From an uncultured Dorea sp. (GTDB lineage: Bacteria; Bacillota_A; Clostridia; Lachnospirales; Lachnospiraceae), in contig CAJTRM010000011.1 of NCBI GenBank assembly GCA_910578865.1, forward strand, positions 1 to 64,000: 64,000 nucleotides of DNA, read 5' to 3'. Below the pieces are notes generated by a model. It was not told where the DNA came from. It searched no databases and saw nothing but the letters and a program-made list of their open reading frames with translations. The translations under genes and the position numbers were made by a program. This document shows, piece by piece, positions 1 to 9,143 of this stretch (position 1 is the stretch's first letter; each line of letters starts with the position of its first letter).

Positions 1-941
1 CAGTCTTTTTTCTTGCTTTTGTTCCGGACACAGACGATTTTTGCCTCAATTGCCTCGTCACCAACGGTTACGTCAATGGAAAGCAGATATTTGGAGCGGC
101 CTCTGCGTTTTCTGCACTGTTTATAGATTTCTTTGATGTTGTATTTGCCATCCTGATAGCCATATTTGATTTTACTGCTTTTCTTAACCATTGCGATTGT
201 GTCTAATTCGCAGTCTGTCTTTAATGCAGTAATGGTCTTCGGTGATGAAAACCAACTGTCGAACAGAACATATTTTGCACAGGTCCCAGATGATTGTGCT
301 GCTCTGACCAGGTCAATCATGACTTCTGTTGCTTTTCGTCTGGATTCTTTCCGTCTTTTTCCGGCAAGAGAACGTCCATCGAAGTCGGCAGACTTGCAGA
401 GCAGATTTTTGTCATCGGCTGCCGACAGAAGGCAATGGTTGATCGGAACAAATGAATTCCCATCGGACCATCCAAGTGTCAGCATACGGTAACCGCTCTT
501 GTACTTCATAGAGCAGTGGTCAAAGACTTTCGCCAGAAGTTCCGTTTTCTTTGAACGGGAACGGTCAAACAGGCTGTCATCAATAATGAAGACATCTTTG
601 CGGCTCTCATCCGTAAGCGGCTTCATGAAATCGTTAATGATCCGGCTTGAAAGCAAGGTTGTGAACCGAGACCAGTTAATCTTTGTGTTATTGAGAAAGC
701 GATAAACGGTATTTTTACAGAACGAACCGTCAAATATACCCGTTTTCCGCTGCATATACATGCTTCGATCGGAGAAAATGAGACAGAACAGGTATCGAAA
801 CACTTCGATTACCGGGAGCCCTTTCGTTTTTCCAGCGTTGCATTTGAAAAGAAGCTTTCCGACTTGGAATTTGTTCATAAAATTTGTGACAGAGTTAGAA
901 ATCTCATTTCCGTTTTCAGCATTATATGGTATACTTGACAT
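1..941 (-). mobile_element. IS4-type DDE transposase, 3' end cut by window edge
   Basis: A reverse-strand frame stays open from the ATG at 941 to the window edge (313 codons, no stop), with an AAGGAG ribosome site 9 bases upstream. The protein begins MSSIPYNAENGNEISNS. Two segments typical of IS4-superfamily DDE transposases are visible: IIDDSLFDRSRSKK, which carries the first catalytic Asp, and YVLFDSWFSSPKT, which carries the second. The catalytic Glu region would lie beyond the window. The enzyme would catalyse cut-and-paste movement of its IS. The exact IS family (IS4 or a relative) is from memory of the motifs. The copy looks intact as far as it is visible. Confidence 0.85.
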
Positions 942-1033
942 GGCATAAATCTCCTTGCTGTGTGATTGTTATTCGTAATTCAATTATACCATCAAGTGCA
1001 GGTTTGTGCCTTTTTTATGGACTAAAGTATTGA

Positions 1034-1228
1034 TTTTTCAAGGTTCAGCACACCAACTGGTGTGGGAAGTTTGAGTTATTAAAAATAAATATCGGAGGTT
1101 ACAACATACCGGATTGCGCCGATATTAAATATAAGGGCAATAGCAGGCCGGGGATCGGCAACCGGCTGCAGTGGGACCGAATGAACTGTGGCATAGGAAG
1201 GTGGAGAGAAATCATATGTCAAGAGTAA
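1034..1228 (+). pseudogene. 3' remnant of a gene interrupted near the IS
   Basis: An open frame without its own start runs into a TAA at 1226-1228 and encodes a protein-like tail (IGGYNIPDCADIKYKGN, then RPGIGNRLQWDRMNCGIGRW). It overlaps the start of the next gene at 1216 by 13 bases, as expected for two translationally coupled genes in one operon. I infer that the IS, or a deletion next to it, removed the 5' part of this gene. The family is not recognised. A chance open frame is possible, but the overlap and the protein-like composition argue against it. Confidence 0.4.
1049..1064. repeat. Perfect 7-bp inverted repeat near the IS boundary
   Basis: CACACCA and TGGTGTG are separated by 2 bases. 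It lies about 110 bases upstream of the transposase start, where the IS end should be. It may be part of the IS end or the palindromic target it used. The precise IS terminus cannot be set from one side. Confidence 0.35.
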
Positions 1229-2811
1229 AGGAAGCAGGAGTTAATCCAAATGTTGCGGTAGCGGCAGCGAGAGCCGCAGAAAAAACCGCCCAGCTGGAAG
1301 CAGGGCAGGCTCTGATCACAGAGACAGTCAAGTATGTGGCGAAGGAGCGTGAGGAGCTTAAAAAAGAGCAGACAGAGAGAGAAAAGGAAAGCAATACCGA
1401 GCGGGACAGAGCCAGTGAGAAGAAAGATACATCGGAGCTTTCCAAGCAGAGTAAATGGTTTGGTATAGAAGGAAAGCTTTTGAAGGATGCGAATATAAAA
1501 TGGGATCTTGAAATGGAGAAAGAACTGTGGGAGGCAATCCAGCAGTGGGTACCGGCAGCAGGGCAGGAACTTTCCACGCAGATTGAGGAACTTTCCAGGC
1601 TTTATCTTGCACTTCTGGAGGCAATCCTGACACATACCATGGGGGAGGAGCAGGCTGCGCAGATTGAACGGCTGAACGCATTGCTTGCAGAGAAGCTGAC
1701 TCTTTTGGTTGATACAGATCTGAAAGACTTGCTGGAGCTTCTTGAAAAGACAGGGCAGACGGAAGCTGTGAAGCTTGTGAAGGCCAGTATATATAAGCAG
1801 ACGACCGGAGAATCTATTTCCTCCAGGTCAGTGGATTCGTTCTATGCAGGGAAGGCAGCAGCTGCCGGGAGAACTTCCCGCTATTTTATGCCGGGATCGT
1901 CGGGGCAGGGTGCAGCGGTCGGGCAGGAAGGAGCCGGTAAGGTATCTGCCGGGACGGGAGAGGGTACAATCTATAAGCTTGCAAAGGATGGAAATGTTCA
2001 GCCGAACCAGGAATTTGATGCCCAGAGGAGATCCGGGGAGATGCAGATGAGCCAGAGGGCCCGTGTCTTAAGCGGAATTGCCGGGAATGGGATCGAGCGG
2101 TCGGGGCTTTCGGGAGGGAAGACGGAGATTACCGGAAGTGAACTGGCCAAAGCCAATGCATTTGCCTCACACATCAATGGGGAAGGCAATCTGCTTAAAA
2201 ATCCGGGTATCAGCGCACAGAACGATGAGGTGAAAGGCCTGCTGGCAGCAATGACTACGATGAAAGGCCAGGTCTATGCGGCAGATGCAGGACGGAACAA
2301 CGGGATCGTAACTCCGCTGCGAAGTGCGATCAACCAGATTGTTGACTACTATTTTTCTCAGAAGGGTGTGTATAAAGTATATTATTATACGACAAATGCG
2401 TACGAAAGGACTAAAAACCCACAGAAGGCTCTGCAGGAAGGGCTTGAGTATGCGTACCGGATATTTACGGAGAAAAAGGGAGATCCGTCGTACCGGCAGC
2501 AGTCGGCTTATTCGGAGCGGGCGGGCTTCTTCCAGATGGCGCTTAAGGGCCAGACGTTGGAGGCAGACATGGCCAGGGGGATGAGGCTTCTGGAGGCTAA
2601 CTGGAGGGATTTCCTGCGTTCTATCGGGGAGGATAAGAAGAAAGGGATCGTACTGACCATGCAGAAGTACAGCCCATGGGGAGCGTTGATTGAGCCGGAG
2701 GATACAGGGAAGAACTCTATGGAGAGGAAGGAAAGACTGGTTCTGATCGAGGCGGCCTGTGTGGCGGTGCTGGTGGCGGTGTATCTGGGGTATCGGTTGT
2801 TTTTTGGGTAA
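1216..2811 (+). CDS. Uncharacterised protein with C-terminal membrane anchor
   Basis: 531 residues starting MSRVKEAGVN. The ATG at 1216 is preferred over an upstream in-frame ATG at 1171 because GGTGGAGAG lies just upstream and the preceding gene remnant overlaps here. The N-terminal 120 residues are rich in Ala, Glu and Lys and probably form a coiled coil. The middle (about 200-330) is Gly/Ser/Ala-rich and low in predicted structure. The last 20 residues form one hydrophobic segment (VLIEAACVAVLVAVYLGYRL) after a basic stretch, as in a tail-anchored protein facing the cytoplasm. No catalytic motif was recognised. It was probably the second gene of an operon whose first gene is now broken. 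Confidence 0.75.
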   Translation: MSRVKEAGVNPNVAVAAARAAEKTAQLEAGQALITETVKYVAKEREELKKEQTEREKESNTERDRASEKKDTSELSKQSKWFGIEGKLLKDANIKWDLEMEKELWEAIQQWVPAAGQELSTQIEELSRLYLALLEAILTHTMGEEQAAQIERLNALLAEKLTLLVDTDLKDLLELLEKTGQTEAVKLVKASIYKQTTGESISSRSVDSFYAGKAAAAGRTSRYFMPGSSGQGAAVGQEGAGKVSAGTGEGTIYKLAKDGNVQPNQEFDAQRRSGEMQMSQRARVLSGIAGNGIERSGLSGGKTEITGSELAKANAFASHINGEGNLLKNPGISAQNDEVKGLLAAMTTMKGQVYAADAGRNNGIVTPLRSAINQIVDYYFSQKGVYKVYYYTTNAYERTKNPQKALQEGLEYAYRIFTEKKGDPSYRQQSAYSERAGFFQMALKGQTLEADMARGMRLLEANWRDFLRSIGEDKKKGIVLTMQKYSPWGALIEPEDTGKNSMERKERLVLIEAACVAVLVAVYLGYRLFFG

Positions 2812-2853
2812 ATGTTGTTTATCTAAATAAAATTCATATAGTTACAATATTTC

Positions 2854-2880
2854 AGCGTCTGTGCAAAGCAGGCGCTTTTA
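2854..2880 (+). terminator. Rho-independent terminator after the 1216 gene
   Basis: AGCGTCTG and CAGGCGCT pair (one G-U) around a 7-base loop, followed by TTTATTATATT. It ends the transcript of the membrane-anchored protein before the MerR promoter. Confidence 0.6.
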
Positions 2881-2977
2881 TTATATTATGCAGAAAAGTG
2901 AAAGGTGTGAGTTAATTGCAATTAATATCAGAAAAAATAGATAATAATTAAAAAAATAATAAATTATCAAAATAATA

Positions 2978-3009
2978 TTGACTTTGCCCCAAGGGTAATC
3001 TTTTATAAT
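2978..3009 (+). promoter_or_regulatory. MerR-type promoter/operator in front of merR
   Basis: A TTGACT -35 box (2978-2983) and a TATAAT -10 box (3004-3009) are separated by 20 bp instead of about 17. Overlong spacers are the hallmark of promoters activated by MerR-family DNA distortion. The spacer begins TTGCCCCAAGGG, and the same start is found in the promoter at 7267-7298. It probably mediates autoregulation and expression of the downstream catabolic genes. Confidence 0.75.
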
Positions 3010-3055
3010 GCATTTATGCAAACAGGAAAAATATTTCATGACAGGAGGAGTTCAT

Positions 3056-3925
3056 ATGTTTCGTATCGGACAGCTGGCAAGTATTTACAAAATATCAGGA
3101 AAAACCCTGAGATATTATGACGAACTGGGACTATTGAGACCCAGGCATGTAGATGAAACAACGGGATACCGGTATTATACACCGGATCAGATTCCGATCC
3201 TGAATGAGATATTTCTGTTAAAGGAAATGGGGCTGTCATTAAGAGAGATTACGTATCTGATGAAAGAGGAGGTGGATAAGGATCATACGCTGCTGAAAGG
3301 AGTGCTGGAACTTAAGCAGCTGGAGCTGGATCAGCAGATCAGGGAGCTTTCCGAGAGGAAGCAGGCCATTGAGCTTTTGAAGAAAAAGTTCGAGAACGGG
3401 GGGATTGAGTTGTCCTCCTTCCAGGTGGGAATAAAGAGCATACCGAAAATGAAAGTGGCCAGCCTGAAAGCCTCCATCAGCACGTATTCAACCCAGGCAG
3501 GCCTGTGGGCCGAGCTGTTGGATTATCTGAATAAATGCAGGATCAGAACCGGCAATGAGAGGTACACGATTTATTACGATTCTATTTATAAGGACGACGA
3601 TATCCAGGTTGAAATATTAAAAAGAGTCATGGCGTCATTCCCGGAGACGGAGAGGATAAAATGCAAGACGCAGGAGGCATATGAAGAGGCGGCCTGCCTG
3701 CTGCATACAGGAGAGCATGAAAGTGTCATGGACTCCTATGAAGCAATCCTTACCTGGATTGAAGAAAACGATTATGAAATTATCGGAAATATCAGAGAGG
3801 AATTTCATATGGACGATTATATGACGGACGACCCGAAAGAATTTGTGACAGAAATTCAGATACCCGTCAGAAAGATAGGAGGAAAACAGGATGAAGATCA
3901 TCGACCTGACAAGGGAGATCAATAA
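3056..3925 (+). CDS. MerR family transcriptional regulator with effector-binding domain
   Basis: 289 residues. The ATG at 3056 follows AGGAGG with good spacing and begins MFRIGQLASIYKISGKTLR, the canonical MerR winged-helix start, with YYDELGLLRP and the wing GYRYYT just after. Residues about 75-120 form the dimerising coiled coil. Residues about 125-280 resemble a GyrI/BmrR-like small-molecule domain, so it probably senses a ligand directly. It overlaps the downstream cyclase gene by 35 bases, indicating one transcript. The 20-bp-spacer promoters at 2978 and 7267 are its likely targets. The ligand is unknown. The neighbouring kynurenine-type enzymes make an aromatic amino-acid metabolite plausible (inference). 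Confidence 0.9.
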   Translation: MFRIGQLASIYKISGKTLRYYDELGLLRPRHVDETTGYRYYTPDQIPILNEIFLLKEMGLSLREITYLMKEEVDKDHTLLKGVLELKQLELDQQIRELSERKQAIELLKKKFENGGIELSSFQVGIKSIPKMKVASLKASISTYSTQAGLWAELLDYLNKCRIRTGNERYTIYYDSIYKDDDIQVEILKRVMASFPETERIKCKTQEAYEEAACLLHTGEHESVMDSYEAILTWIEENDYEIIGNIREEFHMDDYMTDDPKEFVTEIQIPVRKIGGKQDEDHRPDKGDQ

Positions 3926-4619
3926 CGAAACACAGGTCTGCCCCTGTGACAGGACGCCGGTGGTGGAGGATTATGCGACTACCGAAGAGGAAGGCGTAAA
4001 TGTAAAATTTATGAAGATGGGAACCCATACCGCCACACATATTGACGCGCCCTATCATGTGAACAAAAAAGGGAAGTCTTTAAATGATTTCCCGGCCGAA
4101 CAGTTTGTTGGTATGGGGATCGTGCTTGATTTCAGTGACAGAGGGGAAATATACGAGATTACACGCGAAGATATTATGGAGCATGAGACAGAACTTCGAG
4201 GGGTGGATTTTGCCATCTTGAATACAGGATGGGAGGCTTATTACGGAACCTGGGATTTTTTCCGCCATCCGTATCTGTCCGAGGAGGCGGCCAAAGCACT
4301 TGTTGAGCTGGGGATCAGGATCGTAGGTACAGACGGGAGTTCGGCGGATGCGGCTTATGGATTTTCTACGGCAAAGCGTCTGGCCAATCCTACCTTTACG
4401 GACATCCTTGAGAATATGGAGCGGGAAAATGTCAGGAATGAGGCGCACAGTGCTCTGCTCGGGAATGAATGCCTGATCGTGGAGTATCTTTGCAACTTAA
4501 AGGAACTTCCGAAAGAGCCTGCGCTGTATTCGTTTCTCCCGCTGAAGATCATGGAGGCGGACGGCTCGCCGGTGCGTGCGGTATGTATACAAGGGATCGG
4601 GAATTACAAGATAAGATGA
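3891..4619 (+). CDS. Cyclase-family metal-dependent hydrolase, probable kynurenine formamidase
   Basis: 242 residues. The ATG at 3891 follows GGAGG inside the end of merR. The family signature GTHTATHIDAPYH (residues 44-56) supplies the metal-binding His46, His50, Asp52 and His56 of the cyclase/arylformamidase fold. Length fits KynB-type enzymes (about 210-240). KynB hydrolyses N-formylkynurenine to kynurenine and formate. The family also contains isatin hydrolases and polyketide cyclases, so the substrate is inferred from the kynureninase two genes downstream. It is part of the MerR-led operon. Cytoplasmic. Confidence 0.8.
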   Translation: MKIIDLTREINNETQVCPCDRTPVVEDYATTEEEGVNVKFMKMGTHTATHIDAPYHVNKKGKSLNDFPAEQFVGMGIVLDFSDRGEIYEITREDIMEHETELRGVDFAILNTGWEAYYGTWDFFRHPYLSEEAAKALVELGIRIVGTDGSSADAAYGFSTAKRLANPTFTDILENMERENVRNEAHSALLGNECLIVEYLCNLKELPKEPALYSFLPLKIMEADGSPVRAVCIQGIGNYKIR

Positions 4620-4636
4620 GAATGAGGAGGTAGCTT

Positions 4637-6007
4637 ATGGGAACTACAAATGAGGCAGCGGTACACGAAGAATATACAACAAAAAAATTAAAAAGAGTTC
4701 TTGGCAAAAAAGAGCTGATATCTATGGGGCTTGGTCAGATCATCGGTTCCGGGGTATTTTCTCTGACAGGGGTAGCGATCGGATTTACCGGAAGATCTGT
4801 CGTATTTGCATTTTTGTTTGGCGCGTTATTTTCACTGGCGGTTACAGTTCCGAGCATTTTTGCCGGGAGTGCAGTGCGCCTGAGGGGCGGACAGTATACG
4901 ATGGCAAGTCTGCTGCTGGGCGAGCGTTTCTCCGGTTTCTATATCATGATCTATATTATCGGCAATATATCGATAGGAATGTATGCATTGTCGCTGGCGG
5001 ATTACCTGCTGTCGCTTGTCCCGGGAATTCCCAGGATTCCGCTGGCGGTGATTGCGCTGACTTTATTCTTTGTTATCAACCTGTTTGGCGTTAAGGATGC
5101 GGCTTTCCTGCAGAATATACTGGTTATTATTCTGGCGATTGCTCTTGCAGTGTTTGCCGCGCTGGGAGTATTCAGTATTGAACCGGGATATTTTTCCAAT
5201 CCGGAACCGCCGCTGTTTATGGGAGGGTGGAAAGGCTTCTGTATGGCGGCAATTTTTACATCCTTTGCCACCACAGGCGGGGGCAATCTTGTCAATTTTT
5301 CCGGTGAGTGTAAGAACCCGACGAAAGATGTCCCGTTTGCCATTGTACTTTCTACACTCATGGTTACTGCATTATACACGGTCATCGGGCTTGTGGCTGC
5401 CGGTGTCCTTCCGGTGGAGGAGGTTATGTATCAGCCGCTAAGTGTTGCGGCCAATGCATTTCTGCCAAGGGCACTGTATGTATTCTTTGTGACAGGAGGA
5501 GCCTTGCTTGCACTTTCCACTACGCTGAATGCAACCTTCGGATGGGTGACGAAACCGGTTCTTCAGGCCTGTGTGGACGGTTGGTTCCCGAAGAAGCTCG
5601 GCGCCATCAGTGAAAAGTACGGAACGCCGTATTATCTTCTGATACTCTTTTATGTAGTGGGGCTGCTGCCGATTATTGCGGGGCTTGATATTGACCGGAT
5701 TGCAAATATGTCCATGATCCTTATGAACATAACAACGTTCCTGATCGTTGTGGCAACGGCAAGGCTGCCGAAGCTTTTGCCTGAGGCATGGAGTAAGTCT
5801 GCATTTAAAATATCAGACGGAGCGCTGAAGGTCATCTGCTATTTCTGCGGGGCGCTGCTGATTTTTCAGAACTGGCTTTTGATCGAGGATAACACGCCGG
5901 AGATTATTATCGGAAATGTGATCTTTCTTGTAATATCCTTTATCTTTGTAGTTCTGCGTTATCAGTCCGGGAAAGTACAGGTTGAGGTAAGCTGGGAGGA
6001 TGAGTAA
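4637..6007 (+). CDS. APC-family amino acid permease
   Basis: 456 residues with about twelve hydrophobic segments. The N-terminal segment carries the typical APC sequence GLGQIIGSGVFSLTG at about residues 31-45, the unwound substrate-binding helix 1 of this family. The ATG at 4637 follows GAGGAGG. It sits between the cyclase and kynureninase genes, with 17 bases to the former and its stop directly abutting the latter's GTG start, so all are co-transcribed. I infer uptake of kynurenine, N-formylkynurenine or a related aromatic amino acid, but substrate specificity cannot be read from the sequence. Confidence 0.88.
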   Translation: MGTTNEAAVHEEYTTKKLKRVLGKKELISMGLGQIIGSGVFSLTGVAIGFTGRSVVFAFLFGALFSLAVTVPSIFAGSAVRLRGGQYTMASLLLGERFSGFYIMIYIIGNISIGMYALSLADYLLSLVPGIPRIPLAVIALTLFFVINLFGVKDAAFLQNILVIILAIALAVFAALGVFSIEPGYFSNPEPPLFMGGWKGFCMAAIFTSFATTGGGNLVNFSGECKNPTKDVPFAIVLSTLMVTALYTVIGLVAAGVLPVEEVMYQPLSVAANAFLPRALYVFFVTGGALLALSTTLNATFGWVTKPVLQACVDGWFPKKLGAISEKYGTPYYLLILFYVVGLLPIIAGLDIDRIANMSMILMNITTFLIVVATARLPKLLPEAWSKSAFKISDGALKVICYFCGALLIFQNWLLIEDNTPEIIIGNVIFLVISFIFVVLRYQSGKVQVEVSWEDE

Positions 6008-7270
6008 GTGAACAGAGAGTATGCAAGAAAACTGGATTCCAGGGATCCCCTGGCCGGATATAAGGAAGAGTTTTATCTTCCGGAGCATTTATATTACGAA
6101 GCGAACGGGCTGGGGCCTATGTCCCGGCGTTCGGAGAAAACGCTGAAAAGGGTTGCAGAGGAATGGAAGACCCAGCTTGTGGCCGGGTGGTTCTGCGGAA
6201 GGATCCCGTGGTTTTATTATCCTGAGCGGATCGCGGCTATGGAGCAGGAGCTGGCCGGAGCCCATGAACGTGAGCTGGTGATCGCCGGAGGGACGACCAC
6301 AAATATACACAGTCTGGTATCTGCATTTTACAAGCCAAGGGGAAAACGGACAAAGATTCTCTGTGACAGCCAGATCTTTTGCTCTGACCGCTATGCCCTG
6401 GAAGCCCAGATTCGTCTGAAGGGTTATGACCCGGAACAGGAGCTGGTGTTTGCAGGGGGCGGCGGCCCCCTGATAGATGAAGGGCTTATCATAGAGGCGA
6501 TGGATGAGAATACGGCGCTGATATTTCTGCCGTCTGTCGTACACTCTACCGGCCAGCTGCTTGATGTGGAACGTCTGGCCGGGGAAGCTGTCAGAAGAGG
6601 GATTACAGTAGGATTTGACCTGAGTCATTCTATTGGGGTGGTTCCGCATAAGCTCCATGACTGGGGCGTAGACTTTGGCGTGTGGTGCAATTATAAATAT
6701 CTGAGCGGAGGGCTGGGATGCCCGGCGACAATGTTCATCCATGAGAAGAATTTTCATATCGCTCCGGCTATGCCCGGATGGCATGGGTATGTGAAAGAGA
6801 AACAGTTTCGCAAGCTTCCGCATTTCGAGGCAGAGGAGGGGGCGGGAGGGTGGCAGCATGGTTCGCCGATGATCCTCAACATAGCGCCTCTGGAAGGTTC
6901 CCTTGAACTGGTGCTGGAGGCTGGGATCGACGCCATACGCAGGAAGTCTCTTGCTATGACAGCGTATTTTATGACGATGGTGGACGAAGAACTTTCCCGG
7001 TACGGTGTGCGGATTGTGACGCCGAGGGAGGCGGAAAGAAGAGGCGGCCATGTGACCCTCCTTCATGCGGCGGCCCCTGAAATTACAGAATTTCTGGATG
7101 GCGGCTCGGTGCTGACCGATGAGCTTCGGACTGCAGTAAAAGGAAGGATGAAGGAAAATGCGGAGCCGTCCGCCCAGGATCAGGTGCGGATTGCATTTTC
7201 ACCCCTATTTATGAGTTATGAGGACGTATGGCAGACGGCAGATAACCTGTGCAGCTTATTCAGGCCTTGA
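6008..7270 (+). CDS. kynU: Kynureninase (PLP-dependent, aminotransferase class V fold)
   Basis: 420 residues, the usual kynureninase length. The GTG at 6008 directly follows the permease stop and is preceded by GGGAGG. Recognisable landmarks are YYEANGLGPM near the N-terminus, GGTTTNIHSLVSAFYKP (PLP phosphate region), FDLSHSIGVVPHKLHDWG with PLP-contacting Asp204, and WCNYKYLSGG with the Schiff-base Lys230. Kynureninase cleaves L-kynurenine (or 3-hydroxykynurenine) to anthranilate and L-alanine. With the upstream cyclase and permease it forms a compact scavenging operon. No tryptophan 2,3-dioxygenase is present in the window. Cytoplasmic. Confidence 0.9.
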   Translation: MNREYARKLDSRDPLAGYKEEFYLPEHLYYEANGLGPMSRRSEKTLKRVAEEWKTQLVAGWFCGRIPWFYYPERIAAMEQELAGAHERELVIAGGTTTNIHSLVSAFYKPRGKRTKILCDSQIFCSDRYALEAQIRLKGYDPEQELVFAGGGGPLIDEGLIIEAMDENTALIFLPSVVHSTGQLLDVERLAGEAVRRGITVGFDLSHSIGVVPHKLHDWGVDFGVWCNYKYLSGGLGCPATMFIHEKNFHIAPAMPGWHGYVKEKQFRKLPHFEAEEGAGGWQHGSPMILNIAPLEGSLELVLEAGIDAIRRKSLAMTAYFMTMVDEELSRYGVRIVTPREAERRGGHVTLLHAAAPEITEFLDGGSVLTDELRTAVKGRMKENAEPSAQDQVRIAFSPLFMSYEDVWQTADNLCSLFRP

Positions 7271-7298
7271 CTTTGCCCCGAAGGGGAAGGCCTATAAT
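7267..7298 (+). promoter_or_regulatory. Second MerR-type promoter/operator, before the S15 hydrolases
   Basis: TTGACT (7267-7272) and TATAAT (7293-7298) with the same 20-bp spacer as the merR promoter. The spacer TTGCCCCGAAGGGGAAGG contains a clear dyad (GCCCC/AGGGG-type). It overlaps the end of kynU. It places the two hydrolase genes under the same regulator, as a separate transcript. Confidence 0.75.
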
Positions 7299-7342
7299 GA
7301 ACATTGACGGACAAAGATTATAATGAAATCGGGAGGTAAAAT

Positions 7343-9133
7343 GTGAATAGCGAGAGAAGAAATGATGCCTGTTACTGGGACAGACAGGCCAGAGAAAAGG
7401 AGAAAAATCTTTCCGGACCGGTACATGAGATCCGGGTTGAGAAGGACCGCCCTATCGTAATGAAGGATGATGTACGACTGTATTGTGACGTGTACCGCCC
7501 GGATGACCGTGAAAAGTATCCGGTGCTTGTGGGCTTCTCGCCTTTCGGGAAAACTGCGCAGGCGGCAGGAAGACGGCGGGATCCGATCGGGCTTGGGAAA
7601 TTCATGTATGAGCAGGGAATTGAGATCGGCGGAATTGATTATTTTGCATCCAGAGGCTACATTGTGGTTGTCGTAAATCCGCGAGGCATCCTGAATTCCG
7701 AGGGAAGATGGACCGGCGTCTTAAGCCGGCAGGATCAGATTGATTGCTGCGAGGTAATCCGATGGGCAGGGCATTATCTGTCAGACGGCAATGTAGGCAT
7801 GGTCGGGTGCGGCTATGCCGGCAAGATACAGCCGTTGGCCGCGGCGATGAATCCGCCTTATCTCAAGGCTATTATGCCGGTGGATGTGATAGACGACATG
7901 TATTTGGACTGTTATCCGGGAGGGATCCTGAGTGATATTAATTACCCGCTGTGCAGCTACATACCCCATACCAATACGATATCTGAGGCAGAGCTTGAGC
8001 ATTCGGAGGAGGAACTGCGGGAAATGCTTGAAGAGGCAAGGCGGCAGCCGGAAATTGCCACGAATTCTTACTATTACCGTGGGCTTGACAGTTTCCCGCC
8101 GCGGCATTATACGTGGAACATAGACGTTATGCTCCATCCGTTCCGGGGAGAATGGTGGGACAGGAGAAGCTTCGGAGAACGGAAACTCATGATTCCGACA
8201 TATATTGTGGGATTGTATTATGAATATGGATATTCAACCATTTCGGCCTATGATATCTATCATAAAATCGATGCAAATGTTCCGAAGAAGCTTATGATGA
8301 TCGACCCGGCAGCAAAAAGGACCTCCCCCTATGAAAAACCGGTTCCGGAGCAGCTTCGGTGGTATGACTACTGGCTGAAAGGAATTGACAGCGGGGTTAT
8401 GGATGAACCTCCGATGAAACTTCTGGTGACAGGGGAAAATAAGTACCGCTATGAGACACAGTGGCCCTGCGAAGATACCAGATATGAAAAAATGTATCTG
8501 CGAAAGAACGGCTTGCTCTCAGAAAAACCAGAGGACAGCGCTGCGTCTGAGCCGGACAGAATCAGGCACATTCCGCCGACGAAGCAGTCTCAGATGCCGG
8601 AGGATGTACCGGCTCTTGTATATACTTCGGAAGTATTTGCGGAGGATACGGAAGTCTGTGGACCGGTCACAGCCTGTCTTTATGCGTCCATCGACCTGGA
8701 GGATGCACATCTGGCAGTGAAATTATGGGATAAGGACAGTGAGAGCGGGTACCGTACACTTCTGTCTACCGGTTATCTGAAATGCTCCAGAAGAAAGCTT
8801 TCATCAGACAGTGCAGAGCACAGGCCGAAAAATATCCATACGGAGGAAGAGCCTGTGGAACCGGGCCGGATCTATGAATATGTTTTCGAGATGGCTCCTG
8901 TGGACAATATGTACAAAAAGGGCCATCAGGCGGAGGTAGAGTTTAAGACTATGGATCAACAGTATTTTGATTTCCATGAGATGGCAAGCCTGCCAAGATT
9001 ATATACATCCGGCCGTGTTGCGGGGCCGCATCCGTTATCCAGAGAAACAGAAGTTTCTATTTACATGGACGGCGCCCATGCTTCGTGGGTAGAGCTTCCA
9101 TTCACGGACAAAGAGAAAGACTGGGTGGAATAG
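7343..9133 (+). CDS. CocE/NonD (S15) family hydrolase paralogue lacking the catalytic Ser
   Basis: 596 residues from a GTG at 7343 after CGGGAGG; the ATG two bases upstream is followed at once by a stop. Domain order is that of the X-Pro dipeptidyl-peptidase/cocaine-esterase family: alpha/beta hydrolase with cap (about 30-360, including YDYWLKGIDSG), then the C-terminal jelly roll (about 400-590). The nucleophile elbow reads VGCGYAG with Cys156 where the family has Ser. The region that should carry the catalytic His before the WLKG motif has none (DPAAKRTSPYEKP). It could be an unusual Cys hydrolase, a binding protein or a non-catalytic subunit of its downstream paralogue. It is followed after 10 bases by that paralogue. 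Confidence 0.85.
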   Translation: MNSERRNDACYWDRQAREKEKNLSGPVHEIRVEKDRPIVMKDDVRLYCDVYRPDDREKYPVLVGFSPFGKTAQAAGRRRDPIGLGKFMYEQGIEIGGIDYFASRGYIVVVVNPRGILNSEGRWTGVLSRQDQIDCCEVIRWAGHYLSDGNVGMVGCGYAGKIQPLAAAMNPPYLKAIMPVDVIDDMYLDCYPGGILSDINYPLCSYIPHTNTISEAELEHSEEELREMLEEARRQPEIATNSYYYRGLDSFPPRHYTWNIDVMLHPFRGEWWDRRSFGERKLMIPTYIVGLYYEYGYSTISAYDIYHKIDANVPKKLMMIDPAAKRTSPYEKPVPEQLRWYDYWLKGIDSGVMDEPPMKLLVTGENKYRYETQWPCEDTRYEKMYLRKNGLLSEKPEDSAASEPDRIRHIPPTKQSQMPEDVPALVYTSEVFAEDTEVCGPVTACLYASIDLEDAHLAVKLWDKDSESGYRTLLSTGYLKCSRRKLSSDSAEHRPKNIHTEEEPVEPGRIYEYVFEMAPVDNMYKKGHQAEVEFKTMDQQYFDFHEMASLPRLYTSGRVAGPHPLSRETEVSIYMDGAHASWVELPFTDKEKDWVE

Positions 9134-9143
9134 ATGGGAGGAT

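Noticed and set aside
166..948. Forward open frames opposite the transposase
   Set aside because: The reverse strand gives a continuous DDE transposase with a ribosome site; the forward frames are short and lack one.
6089..7066. 325-residue reverse open frame
   Set aside because: It lies wholly inside the well-supported kynureninase gene, has biased composition and no family match.
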